A program made the translations under genes and the position numbers. Positions 37,401-46,899 of a stretch of 64,000 bases of DNA are shown piece by piece. The stretch spans positions 31,310,001 through 31,374,000 of the forward strand of contig JBITNC010000001.1 in the NCBI GenBank assembly GCA_050084985.1, read 5' to 3'. The notes below the pieces were generated by a model that saw nothing but the letters and a program-made list of their open reading frames with translations, did no database searches and had not been told where the DNA came from. Numbering within the stretch: the stretch's first letter is position 1; every line of letters begins with the position of its first letter. This DNA comes from Nageia nagi. Lineage: Eukaryota; Pinophyta.

Positions 37401-38834
37401 AGGAGATCTAGGTGAAGAAAAGGCTAGTTGGATCACTAAAATAATGGAATATGACATAGAAATTAAGCTAACCAAGCTGATCAGAGGTAGGGCTCTTTGT
37501 AAAAATATAGCTAAAATTTCACATATGATCGCTCTTATGGAGGATGAATAGCAACTCAATCAAGAATGTGATTGGATTAAACAAATCATGATTTATTTCC
37601 AAACTAGAAGGTGTCTTGAAGCTTTGCATAGATTTCAAATAAGGAGATTCAAATTGCATGCCATAAAATTTATCATGATAGATGATTATCTGTACAAAAA
37701 CAATTTGATCAAACCCTACTAAGATATGTGACTCAAGATGAATCCTAAAGAATATTGCATGAATTTCCTTATGGATTCTTTAGTGGGCATTACAATGGAC
37801 CAACTATAGCAACAAAAGTATTACAAGTTGGATAATATTGGCCCACTATATTTCAAGATTCATTCAAGATTTCCCAAGAATGTGATAAGTGCAACAAATT
37901 TTCGGGAAAGAGGAGACAAGCTACAATGCCTCTCAAACTTATGGTAGTTGAAGAACCATTTAAGCAATGGGGTATGGACTTCATTGGTGTTGGAAACCCA
38001 AATTCCTTAGTAGTCCATAAGTTTATTTTGACTACAATAGATTAATTCACTAGATGGTCAGAGGCTATGCCATGTAAAAATGTAGATCAAGAAGTGGTGA
38101 TAGAAATGATTCAAAGGATAATCACTCGCTTTGGAATTCCATAGACTATTGTATCAAATAATGGCTCAACATTTACTAGAGGTAATTTATCAAGCTTTGT
38201 AGATTAGTATGGAGTGTACTAGTTATTTTCTTCAAATTATTACCCACAAGGTAATGGGTTAGCCAAATTAACTAACAAAAATCTAACCTCAAATCATCAA
38301 GAGAACAATTGAAGGGAATCCTAAATAATGGCATACATAATTAGAGTTTGCATTATGGGTAGACAAGATTAGTATAAAATTAGCAATAAATACATCTCCA
38401 TATGCATTGGTATATGGTAAAATACCTATGTTGCCAATACACATGGAGTTATGAGCATTGAAAATCCTACAACAAATGGAGAACCATCACTTTGAGCCAC
38501 TATAATCTAGATATAGTTAGTTCCTAAAATTGGAGGAAAATCAAAACAAAGCATATGAATCATTCTAGCATCATCAACACATTATCAAGAAGTGATTTGA
38601 TAAAAAAGGTATTCCCAAGTGAAGTATGAACTAGGTGATATTGTTCTAAAATAGGATGAGGAAAGAGAAAATCCTAAAAGGCACTAGAATTTTGATTCTC
38701 TTTGGAGTGGACCTTACATCATCACTCAAGCCATGCAAAGTAATGCATTCAAATTGCAAGATATTACTAGGTTCCTAAAAATACCTATTCCCATCAGTAA
38801 GATCTATTTGAAACATTATCGAGTGATGAGGTGA
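34495..38834 (+). pseudogene. Pol pseudogene of B1, order PR, RNase H-like, RT, RNase H, INT
   Basis: Protease lies within a 218-codon open frame (34,495-35,151): NNCMIDIAAEITMIPKTI replaces the DTGA triad with DIAA, and VVDLPPLF and LRGYLALDHNHLLL follow. The RNase H-like domain is listed separately. RT at 36,250-36,960: DSKIIYPIKHSSLVANLV, FSMIDGYSGF, FQRMPFGLSNARATFQRAIS and IYLDGIIVFSRSRSDHL, where the YLDD box reads YLDG. Conventional RNase H is at 37,090-37,560. Integrase at 37,680-38,834: CDKCNKFSGKRRQ, WGMDFIGVGNP and VSNNGSTFT (Asp to Asn at the second catalytic site), then GNGLAK where relatives have GNGLAE. It ends YLKHYRVMR and TGA. Three catalytic positions are lost despite long open stretches. 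Confidence 0.88.
35380..35790 (+). pseudogene. Extra RNase H-like domain of B1, between protease and RT
   Basis: Blocks in order: EIWIMYFDGSQCIHGCGAIV, NNVIEYEPLYLGL (after one frameshift near 35,500), IIHGDLELVI, KNLINTKHHYLKNYRNRVWD and RHNQIIDALTGRGARYNP. The four acidic residues of the RNase H fold (FDGS, EYE, GDLEL, IDAL) are all present, and block spacing matches the archaeal-type RNase H in A (15,199-15,600). Its place upstream of RT differs from A. A conventional RNase H follows RT as usual, so the element had two RNase H domains flanking RT. The single frameshift is probably decay. Confidence 0.83.
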
Positions 38835-39368
38835 GCTTGTAGTACCTAAAAAGTAATGTATAATCTAAATAATTAAAAAAAAAATTCTACATCTTCTACA
38901 CATAGTTCTCAAAAAGTAGGTAGCCATTAATGATCAACTTTAATTCAGGTCTATCAAGAGTTAATTTTGGTGTACTACTTAGCTATGAATTGAATGAGGT
39001 AGCATTTAAGGAAATATTTTATTAGATTTCATAAACCATCACATAAGTACCATAAATTAAGTCTAGCATGCTTTGGAACTATTTATTCAACTTATGCTAG
39101 CTTAATTCATACAATGCATGGGTCTTGAGATCTTTAAGTAGTAATTACCATTAATAGAAATCTTACCAACCTTAGATGAATAAAATTCCCCCCATACTTT
39201 CTAGTTCAACACTTAGCCAATTTCAAGCACATAAGTTTCCAAAGCATTCAAAACTTATAGATTTCAAAGTGAAGTTGAGTTAAGAGATAGAAAATTTATA
39301 AGACCTTACATTACTTAGATTACCATTTTCAAATGATAACCATAGGATCAAGAAAGGGTGTTGATATC

Positions 39369-42300
39369 ATGGCAACTTCTTATTCATCCTCTATAGCTAA
39401 AATAGATCAACTCGATCCTGACCTTCTAACCTTGCAAGAAGAATATCTTAAGAATACCTCAAGAATAAATTGGACTAAGATGGGGATGATCAATCACATG
39501 GACACATGGAGAGTCAACCCCAATCGCATTATTTTATAGCACAAGACACCCGAGGTGACTAAAAAGGGGATTTCACTTGCTCATTTAAAAAGGAACATCA
39601 TGATTGACCAAGGCCTAGCTTATTATATATCTTATGAATCATTTACTTACCTTAAGTTATATTCCTTAGCACACAAACATCACCAAAAGGGTTAGCAAAT
39701 AAGAATATTCAAGAACCTAGAAGAGGGAGATGCATCAGAACAAAGTTTGAAGTAGTACTGAATTACTCTCCTGATTCCATCATCCAAGTGTTTGCTATTC
39801 CAATAGATTGGATTTTTCATGTCAAGAAACAAATTGATTTAAAAAAGGAGAAGAATGACTTTTATGTTATTCAATATGAAATGTTGAAGGCCAAACTCTT
39901 GCCAAGCTATTAAATAGCCCTATTTGAAAGAAAAAAAAATAGAGAAGTGTTGCAAGCACTAGTAGTTATCCTACAAAAGAAAACCTAGATTGAAGCAGAT
40001 GAAGCCATGGTACATATGATTTATAATATTACAAAAGCTCATGTTTGCTCTGATTTCTTAGCTTTTATCACTAATGAAATAAATAGGTGTCTATTCAAAA
40101 TTAAGAAGTTAGACTTTAGACACTCCTTATATCTTTGGTGGCTCTTCACCCATCAAAATCTTGATAAACTTATAGAGGTTAGGCTACCAATTCAATTGAT
40201 GAGTTCTAGTGCTACACCAATACCAATCAACTTGATGGTACCAATTTTAAGTAAGTTGCATGGATTCTACTATGAGTTTATGGACAAGTTCTATGCAATA
40301 GCAATAAAAAAATTTACCAAAAAACTCCCCAACAGATTGTGTAAAAGCACAATGAGGGAGCTATAAAGAGGAAATAAAATTGGTGATTGGTACTTCTTAA
40401 GAAGCTACATCATGATAATCAGGTATGGTTATTTTGAGAAATCTTTTTTATTACCCAAATATGTAATCCCTCAATTGTACTCAATAGAAATGGGGAGTAG
40501 ATTTATGCTATAGAGAGCAAATATGGGTTTGGGGGTAATTTTAAGTCTATTGTAGATATATTGACTTCTACTAAAAATTTTACTCTTTTAGAAATAGGAT
40601 GTAAAGATAGTATATCTCAATTCATTGTACAAAATTTCAAATTGGATATGGTGGAAGCTCCATGGATGTATTACCCTTCAGGAGAAATGATCCAAGTAAT
40701 AAGGTCAAGCAAAAAAAATCTAGCTTTTGTCTATGATAGTAGGCCTCATATAGAATATTTTGTAAATAATACTAAATAGGAGGTAGAAATGTACCTTGAT
40801 GGACCTTGAGGGAATAAGGAAGTATAGAAATTAAAAAAATAAGCGATAAGATTTTATCCTCAACCTAGAGGTCCTCATCAAGTTATCAAATCTTGGGTGG
40901 GGTCCCAATAAAATTCATTATTTTACAAAATTTAGATGTGAATATAATCCAAAATTTCACCACAAAGAGAGTGAATTATTTGAAAAATTCATATATGATA
41001 AGTATTGGGAGGTTGAGTATGCCAAAGATTCTTTGCTAGAGTTGTGATAGCCCCTTCCTCCTCATTTTCAAGAAAAATATACTATAGAAGCAAGGCCAAT
41101 ACAAGTAGGATAACCATCTAGCATGGATGAGCTTCTAAAAAAGGGAGAGTAAGACCCTTTAGACACTACCACTCTTCTCAGGATCCTTCTCCAAAGAACA
41201 AAAGTAAAATACAAAGCCTTGTTTAAAAAAAACAAATCTTGGAGAAAGAATAGAAGCCTAAAAAAAGGCCTCACACCATTATGATAAGGTCATAGTCACA
41301 AATGATTGTACCTTCACCTTCAAAGGCTACAAGAGAAGTTCCAAAGGTGGTGGCAAAAAAGGTAAAAAATTTGATAGAGAAGAATTAAGAGAGCCCCAAG
41401 ATGCAGATACCAATGTTACATAAGAAGCCTAGGCATAAGAACAAACATAAAAAAAGGAGCAAACCCAAATTTAACAAGGCAGGGGAAGTGTACTTGGAGC
41501 TGGTAGATTCATAGTAGCTACACTTGGAGGAGGATCAGGTGATGATGATGATAAATCTAAGAAAAAGAAAGACTCTAGCCCAATGGATAAAGCTAAAGAT
41601 GAAGATAAGTTCATGGAAGAGGTAGAGTAAGAAACACAAGTTCAAGACTTAACACCTCCTCAGTAGTCACAACCTATCCAATCAGTTGAGACATCTATTT
41701 TAGGTGGAATTACTACTCCTAATTCTTTGATTCCTATTGCCTCACAATAGAAAATAAAATTAATTTTTTCTACACAAATTATAGAGCCCATTGATTGGGT
41801 AGCTTTTGTTAATAAGTATTATATACTTCCTAAGCAATAGTCAAGAATTTTGAGCAAAATAAAAAAAATGGGAGATATTAAAATAGCATAGATGCCTTTC
41901 AAAGAAGGGCAATTGGATATTACTCCCATGGATATAATAGATGTAAATATGTAGAGTGCACCAACAATTGACTAGTCAAGATTCTTGGTAAATACTTCAA
42001 TGGTAGTTGACAAAAGTATTCAAGCAATGGGAACTAACATAGAAAAATTGAACAAAAAAATAGATTAATATAAGAAAGAATGCTCCCTTAAAAACAAAGT
42101 AGTAGTTGGGTTGCAAAATAAAAATAAAGAATTGATTGCAAGGCTTGATAAGTAGAAATTAGAGTTTGACAAGAGCATAACAACAACAAAAGCTGAGCTA
42201 GATGCTATGAATCAAATAATATAAGATCTTAAAGCTCAAGCTATAATCATTGATGCTTATAAGGTCAAGCAAGTTTAGGTCAAGCTACAAACTATCATTG

Positions 42301-43157
42301 CAATAAATAAAGTTTTATCTGATGATAATGCAATGTTGTTGTTACTCATAAAGAATTTTAGAAAATCCTAGGTGAAGCAAATCAATAACAGAATGATAAC
42401 ATTATCAAACTTGCATCTACTAAAGGAAGAAATAATGCAAGCAATCAAGGAGTTTCATATTCAAACCACTCTCCATAAGTTAGCCTTGGATACACCTAGG
42501 ATAGCATTAGAAAGAATGCATACCCATTTAAGGGTCTTAATTGAAAAAGACATAGTAGCAATCTCTCCCAAACCAAGCTAGTTGTATCAAAGGAAGATCT
42601 GAGATATTTGTGAACTCTAAAATTTAGTGTTTAGCATAGATATTAATAAGCATCAACTCATAATAGATTTGGGATTCATCAACAAATTTTTTAATTCTTT
42701 GATTGAGATGAAGGCTCTCAAATTGTGGGAAGAACAAAATGTATAGGGTAGTGTTGCCAATTGGGTAACCAATACCATTTAGTTTCTTGAATAATCTTTT
42801 TTTGGGAAGCAAATCTCAAACTTATAGCAAATAAATGAGTTTGCTTAGGAAATAATTACAAGATTTTCACATGTTGGAAGGCTAGAAAATGTTCTAATAG
42901 TGTTTAAAGTAGATACAGTGAAGATTAAGACATTCCCTATCTTATCACAAATTGACTATAAATATTTTAGTGATCTAAATAAAAATATGTAGCAATTCCT
43001 CCAATAGAGCTAATTATAGCAACTAAGACCTCTACCAAGTCTACTTCTAGATAAGCTACTAGAAGCAGTAATTAGAAGGTTCTATTCTCTAGTAGATAGA
43101 GACCCCAAAGAGCTACCAAAAGATTGTATTCTTTTATAATTACACTCTAAATTAGGA
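39369..43157 (+). pseudogene. Long extra ORF downstream of integrase in B1, family unknown
   Basis: Starts MATSYSSSIAKIDQLDPDLL about 535 bp after pol. It continues through blocks HLKRNIMIDQGLAYYISYES (about 39,585-39,645) and a 119-codon open frame at 40,007-40,366 (DFLAFITNEINRCLFKIKKL, RHSLYLWWLFTHQNLDKL). It then gives GDWYFLRSYIMIIRYGYFE, a Lys-rich part near 41,200-41,600 and a coiled-coil-like stretch at 42,000-42,360 (TTTKAELDAMNQII). It ends near LPSLLLDKLLEAVIRRFYSL and DPKELPKDCILL. About 1,250 codons in all, with Gln-type stops and some frame changes. B2 carries the same C-terminal end. I do not recognise the family. Confidence 0.65.
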
Positions 43158-43216
43158 TGATTCTAAATTATTATTTATTCTCTAATCTTTTATTCTTTAG
43201 TTCTTGAGATTTACGT

Positions 43217-43605
43217 ATATAAGAGTGCCTAAGAGTGATATTATTCTCTTAGAGTATCTGTGAGTTGTAAATTCTTGTATTCTTGTCAATCCCTCCTCTT
43301 CTCATTTCTTTCTCTTAGGGTGTTAGGAATTGTAAATAAAAATACCTGAGAATTATGTTATTTTCTTAGAATACATAAGATAAATGTAAATAAAAATACT
43401 TGGAAGTTATGTTATTTTCTTAAAATACCTGAGAGAATTGTAAATAAAATACTCAGTAGTTATGTTATTTTCTTAGAATAATAGGAGAATTATAAATAAG
43501 AATACCTAGGAGTGATGTTATTTTCTTAGAATACCTAAGAGTTATGTAAATAAGAATGTTTGGGAGTTATATTTATTCCCTTAGAGTCTCTAGGAATTTT
43601 TGACA
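43217..43605 (+). repeat. 54-bp tandem array in B1 3' LTR
   Basis: About six units of 53-55 bp built on GTAAATAAGAATACCTAGG, GTTATGTTATTTTCTTAGA and ATACCTAAGAG. B2 has about three units, in inverted orientation, at 63,650-63,800. Confidence 0.8.
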
Positions 43606-43629
43606 CAAGTGTCTAGGACTTGCAAAAAT

Positions 43630-44175
43630 TTGAAGCCAAATCATTAATAGAGCTTACCAATTTTGAGTGATGATGTCATAGTTTTTTTTATTGAAATTAG
43701 TGAGTCCAAGAATAAGCAATGGTAGGTGAAAATTTATGAAGACATAAAATAGAGCTTGTTAATTTTGAGTGATGATGTCATAGTTTTTTTATTGAAATCA
43801 ATGGGTCTCAAAAGAGCTAAATCATCAACAAAGCCCATTGATTCTAAGTGATGATGTCACAGTTTTTGATTGAAATTAGTGAGTCCTAGAATAAGTAATA
43901 GCAGGTGAATATTTATGAAGACATAAAATAGAGCTCATTAATTTTGAGTGATGACATCATAGTTTTTGATTAAAATCAATAGGTCCCAAAAGAGCTAGAT
44001 CATCAATAGAGCCCACTAATTCTAAGTGATGATGTCATAATTTTTTATTGAAATCAATGGGTCCAAAAAGAGCTAGATCATCAATAGAGCTTATCAATTT
44101 TGAGTGATGATGTCATAGTTTTTAACTAAAATCAATGGGTTCTAAAAGAGCTAGATCATTGATAAAGCCTAAACA
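43630..44175 (+). repeat. Tandem array with decayed TGACGTCA cores in B1 3' LTR
   Basis: Six cores, each in the form AGAGC followed by AATTTTGAGTGATGATGTCA, then TAGTTTTT and a GAAATCAATGGGTC block. Five read TGATGTCA and one (about 43,945) TGACATCA. Units alternate between a form with AAAAGAGCTAGATCATCAAT and one with AATTTATGAAGACATAAA. Read in reverse complement, the core matches the 79-bp units of A: TATGACATCATCACT followed by GTGGGCT(C/T). Confidence 0.82.
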
Positions 44176-45078
44176 AAGAACATAGAACCCACCAAGCAAA
44201 GGTAAGACTAATGCATAAGAAGAAACACCCAGTTCCACTTTATCTTAAGTGTTTGACCCCCTAGGCCCTATTAATGTGTCGACACCAACTCATTTCCACA
44301 TAACAATGGTAGTTTATTCATAAAACAAGTTAACATAATGTCTATCAGCCACCATTACTATGATTATTAACATCTATAGTAGAGATCATAAAGATTGCAA
44401 AGAAGTAGATAGCAGCTGATAGAGTGTAGTACCAAATTGTACTTATCAATTTGCAATAAAATAATTAATTAGATAGCTACAATTATATCTTCAATTAGCT
44501 ATAGGATCAAAGAAGGATCAATTAGTGACATGTCAAAATGATTACATTCTATGGACATGGATATTCATAAATTACAAATTCCTAGTTAGTCTAGTTGTTG
44601 ATACTTATTCACTGTGTAATATAACACAGTTGTAGTATTTATGTGAATAACATTGTTTTAGTTATTTCATTAAATGCTAAAAATTATGTATTTTAATGAA
44701 ACCCAACCACCCAAGGAGGGGGGGAAGTTGTATAAATAAGTAACTTTTAGAGATCAAAGAGGTCAGACATTTTAGCAAATTTGCCTAAATCTATATGATC
44801 TATTCACATATGATAATACAAATAGATAATGCCTTGCCATATTACAACAAAGTGGCTATTTATTGATTTTGTGATGTTATGCATGAAATATTGTTTTCAA
44901 ATTATGGCTATGTATTGTGATTATGATACCCCAAGTGTGAGATAGTTTGCTATTCTTAATCTTGGCTATGGATTGATACCTAGGTTGTATATTTCTTATT
45001 TTAGCTCTTTTTATTTACTTGTCTCTTTCTTATAATTATTTATCCTTTCATTCCTTTTCTATTACTTTTAACCTTGAA

Positions 45079-45086
45079 TATAAATA
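45079..45086 (+). promoter_or_regulatory. TATA box in B1 3' LTR
   Basis: TATAAATA in the context CCTTGAATATAAATAGGAAC. The inverted copy at about 62,210 reads AAATATAGATAGGAAC, so the motif is partly preserved. It lies downstream of both arrays, as expected for an LTR promoter with upstream enhancers. Confidence 0.5.
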
Positions 45087-45149
45087 GGAACTAGCCTATA
45101 AATCAAAGATTGAGAAAAAAAAAACATGAGTGTATCCCCACCACCTTCT

Positions 45150-45272
45150 ACTCTTTCAAGGAACCTACTATTGCAAATAATGGAGAACACGACCAGACCA
45201 AACCACCAAACCCTTTGAGGTTATGCTATACAAATCAATAAGGATAAAGCTCCTTTTACAAGAGGGTTTTCA
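45150..45272 (-). pseudogene. Antisense gag-like fragment at the B1 end
   Basis: The reverse complement aligns with the plus-strand ORF of E at about 61,970-62,150: CCTCAAAGGGTTTGG, GGTCTGGTC and GGTTCCTTGAAAGAGTAGAA are shared. About 50 bp present in E is missing here. It ends exactly where the right LTR of C starts. Confidence 0.5.
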
Positions 45273-45660
45273 TGTTAGGATCCCATATTCTAATATTTAA
45301 TTATGTTTAATTATTATTAGTAGTTATTTTAATTAGCTTCTTATGTCGACTAGTGATGTAAACCATCATATCTTTGTAAGGAAAATCATCATTTTGGAAT
45401 TAAACCACATATTAGGATTAGGGTAGGGAGTATATAAATATTTGTAAGAGGAGTAAAGAGATTCATCTTGGAAAATTAGTTGTATTTCAAGTTTTTTCCC
45501 CCTTGAATTAGCTTATGATTCATATTACTATCAATAAAGTATTCTATTCTATTATATAGTTATTTATTTTTAATATTTTGAATTTGTTAGTTATTTTATA
45601 TTTTTAGTTTTTATTACTATTTAGGATAAAATCCATTTTATTTCTATAAATTTTCTAACA
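45273..45660 (+). repeat. C 3' LTR, 388 bp
   Basis: Starts TGTTAGGATCCCATATT and ends TTTTCTAACA, with TATATAAATA at 45,431-45,440. It pairs with 27,696-28,029. The right flank CTTTT matches the left flank CTATT of the other LTR at 4/5 positions. The left flank here (TTTCA) does not match, so it is not a solo LTR. Confidence 0.8.
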
Positions 45661-46610
45661 CTTTTTTATCTAATACCTTAAAATGTCTTCAAGATTATGA
45701 TAGAAAGAGGAAGAATACATATGAGACCTATATTGATTTTACTAGCATGCCAACAACATCACTTAGGAAGATATCATGGTTAGATTTCTTGCCCAATATT
45801 CAAAGGGAAAATTTTAGATTAGTATAGGTTCCTACCTAATAATTCTATAACCACTTGAGCTAAATTAACTAAGTATTTTATCTTGGAATTTAATGAATTA
45901 GGGTATCTCTTTTACTTTCTTATGCATTTCACTTCTATAATAAAGAAATGAGCAAGAAGATATTACTAATTTTAATATCCACTTTAGGAAAATATATAAT
46001 AGATTTTTGGTTCATATAAGGTCATTTTAATCTCAAACTTATATGTACTATCTCAAAGCCTTCTCCCCAAATCTAGCATTGTAAATCTAAATTATGGGAG
46101 AGACATAATTATCATTGATATATAGGACTATAATGAGTGTTAAAGAATCCATTATATCTATTGGAAATATCTTAAGTAATATGGTTATGCATTTATCCCC
46201 ACATGTATTGTAGTCTCAAGCAATCATATCAATGCCTATTTCATCCAATCCCCCTATTGCAAGTGTGCCTATGCCTAATCCTCCAATAGAAAATCCTTTG
46301 TTATTAGCAACTCATGTTGTATTATTAGCCCTTATGGAATCAAATGTTCGACTTGATTTACACACCCCACCTCAAGTTGCATAAATGAAACTTGAAAATC
46401 CCATGTAAGCTAAAATAAATGAGTTGAAAGACATGATCCAAAATATGGCCAATGAATTCATTGCAATGGGAAATAATAATAAAGGTTTTGTGGAGAAAAA
46501 TAAAGAAGATATCCACATTTAAAAAAGAAGCAAATTCCCTACCAAGAAATAAGGAAAAATTATAAATACCACAAGTTCCCAAAAGATTATTTTGTAGCAA
46601 GTTTAGACTG
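45661..46610 (+). pseudogene. D gag, second part
   Basis: Continues the frame of 27,481-27,695 as LSNTLKCLQDYDRKRKNTY, aligned with the YDGFENMPYEY region of the B1 gag. After a frame change: ILLACQQHHLGRYHG, FKGKILD and PNNSITT followed by AKLTKYFILEFNELG, the core gag blocks. Then DITNFNIHFRKIYNRFLVHI (about 45,960-46,020) and a Pro/Asn-rich linker (PPIASVPMPNPPIENPLL, 46,245-46,300), with a tail including KINELKDMIQNMANEF. Stops are mostly TAA/TAG at Gln-like positions. Confidence 0.72.
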
Positions 46611-46899
46611 GTATAGATCTTGTTATGATCCTCACATATAAGAGTATTTCCTTGACTATCAATATCAATCTTAGATAGCTACAAATGAAGTACTTAGTTT
46701 TGAATTTATGAACTTATATTTGCTAGTAAATATATATCTAATAGATGTTAGTGTCTTTTTTGTAGAGACTAGATATTTAAAGAGAAAATTCATAGAGGAT
46801 CCAACCATGTTGATTCCTAGTCAAGTGGCTTTGACAGAACTAATTAAAGAGTCAAAAAAGTACCTATATAAAGAAAAATTTTAATGTTATATTGATAAA

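Larger units (their letters stand above)
43158..45150 (+). repeat. B1 3' LTR (approximate limits)
   Basis: Starts near TGATTCTAAATTATT right after the extra ORF, contains two tandem arrays and a TATA box at 45,079-45,086, and is repeated in inverted orientation at about 62,150-63,834. The upstream partner is absent from the window, so LTR status rests on position, the TATA box and the second copy. The 3' limit is unclear because the antisense gag-like sequence follows in both copies. Confidence 0.55.
32772..45272 (+). mobile_element. Element B1: Tat-like Ty3/gypsy, 5' end missing
   Basis: Contains gag, protease, an RNase H-like domain, RT, RNase H, integrase, a long extra ORF and a 3' LTR with two tandem arrays. 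No 5' LTR, PBS or leader is present: only about 120 bp separate the end of C's chromodomain from recognisable gag, so a deletion removed B1's 5' end and C's tail. The last 120 bp (45,150-45,272) is an antisense gag-like fragment shared with the E/B2 junction. Confidence 0.7.
27696..45660 (+). mobile_element. Element C: chromovirus, carrying B1 inside
   Basis: Left LTR 27,696-28,029, PBS TGGTATTAGAGC, gag-pol with a terminal chromodomain-like segment (28,508-32,771), and right LTR 45,273-45,660. Flanks CTATT (27,691-27,695) and CTTTT (45,661-45,665) match 4/5, and D's gag frame is continuous when C is removed. So both LTRs are ends of one insertion although 12.5 kb of unrelated sequence now sits before the right LTR. 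C's own polypurine tract is not visible, indicating loss at its 3' end when B1-related sequence arrived. Confidence 0.75.

Noticed and set aside
43217-44175. Regular repeats that could suggest a CRISPR array
   Set aside because: Units are head-to-tail with no unique spacers, sit in an LTR, and the whole window is plant retrotransposon DNA.
45273-45660. Solo LTR of the C family
   Set aside because: Its own flanks (TTTCA and CTTTT) do not match, whereas the outer flanks of the 27,696 and 45,273 LTRs do (CTATT/CTTTT), and D's gag frame is restored across both.
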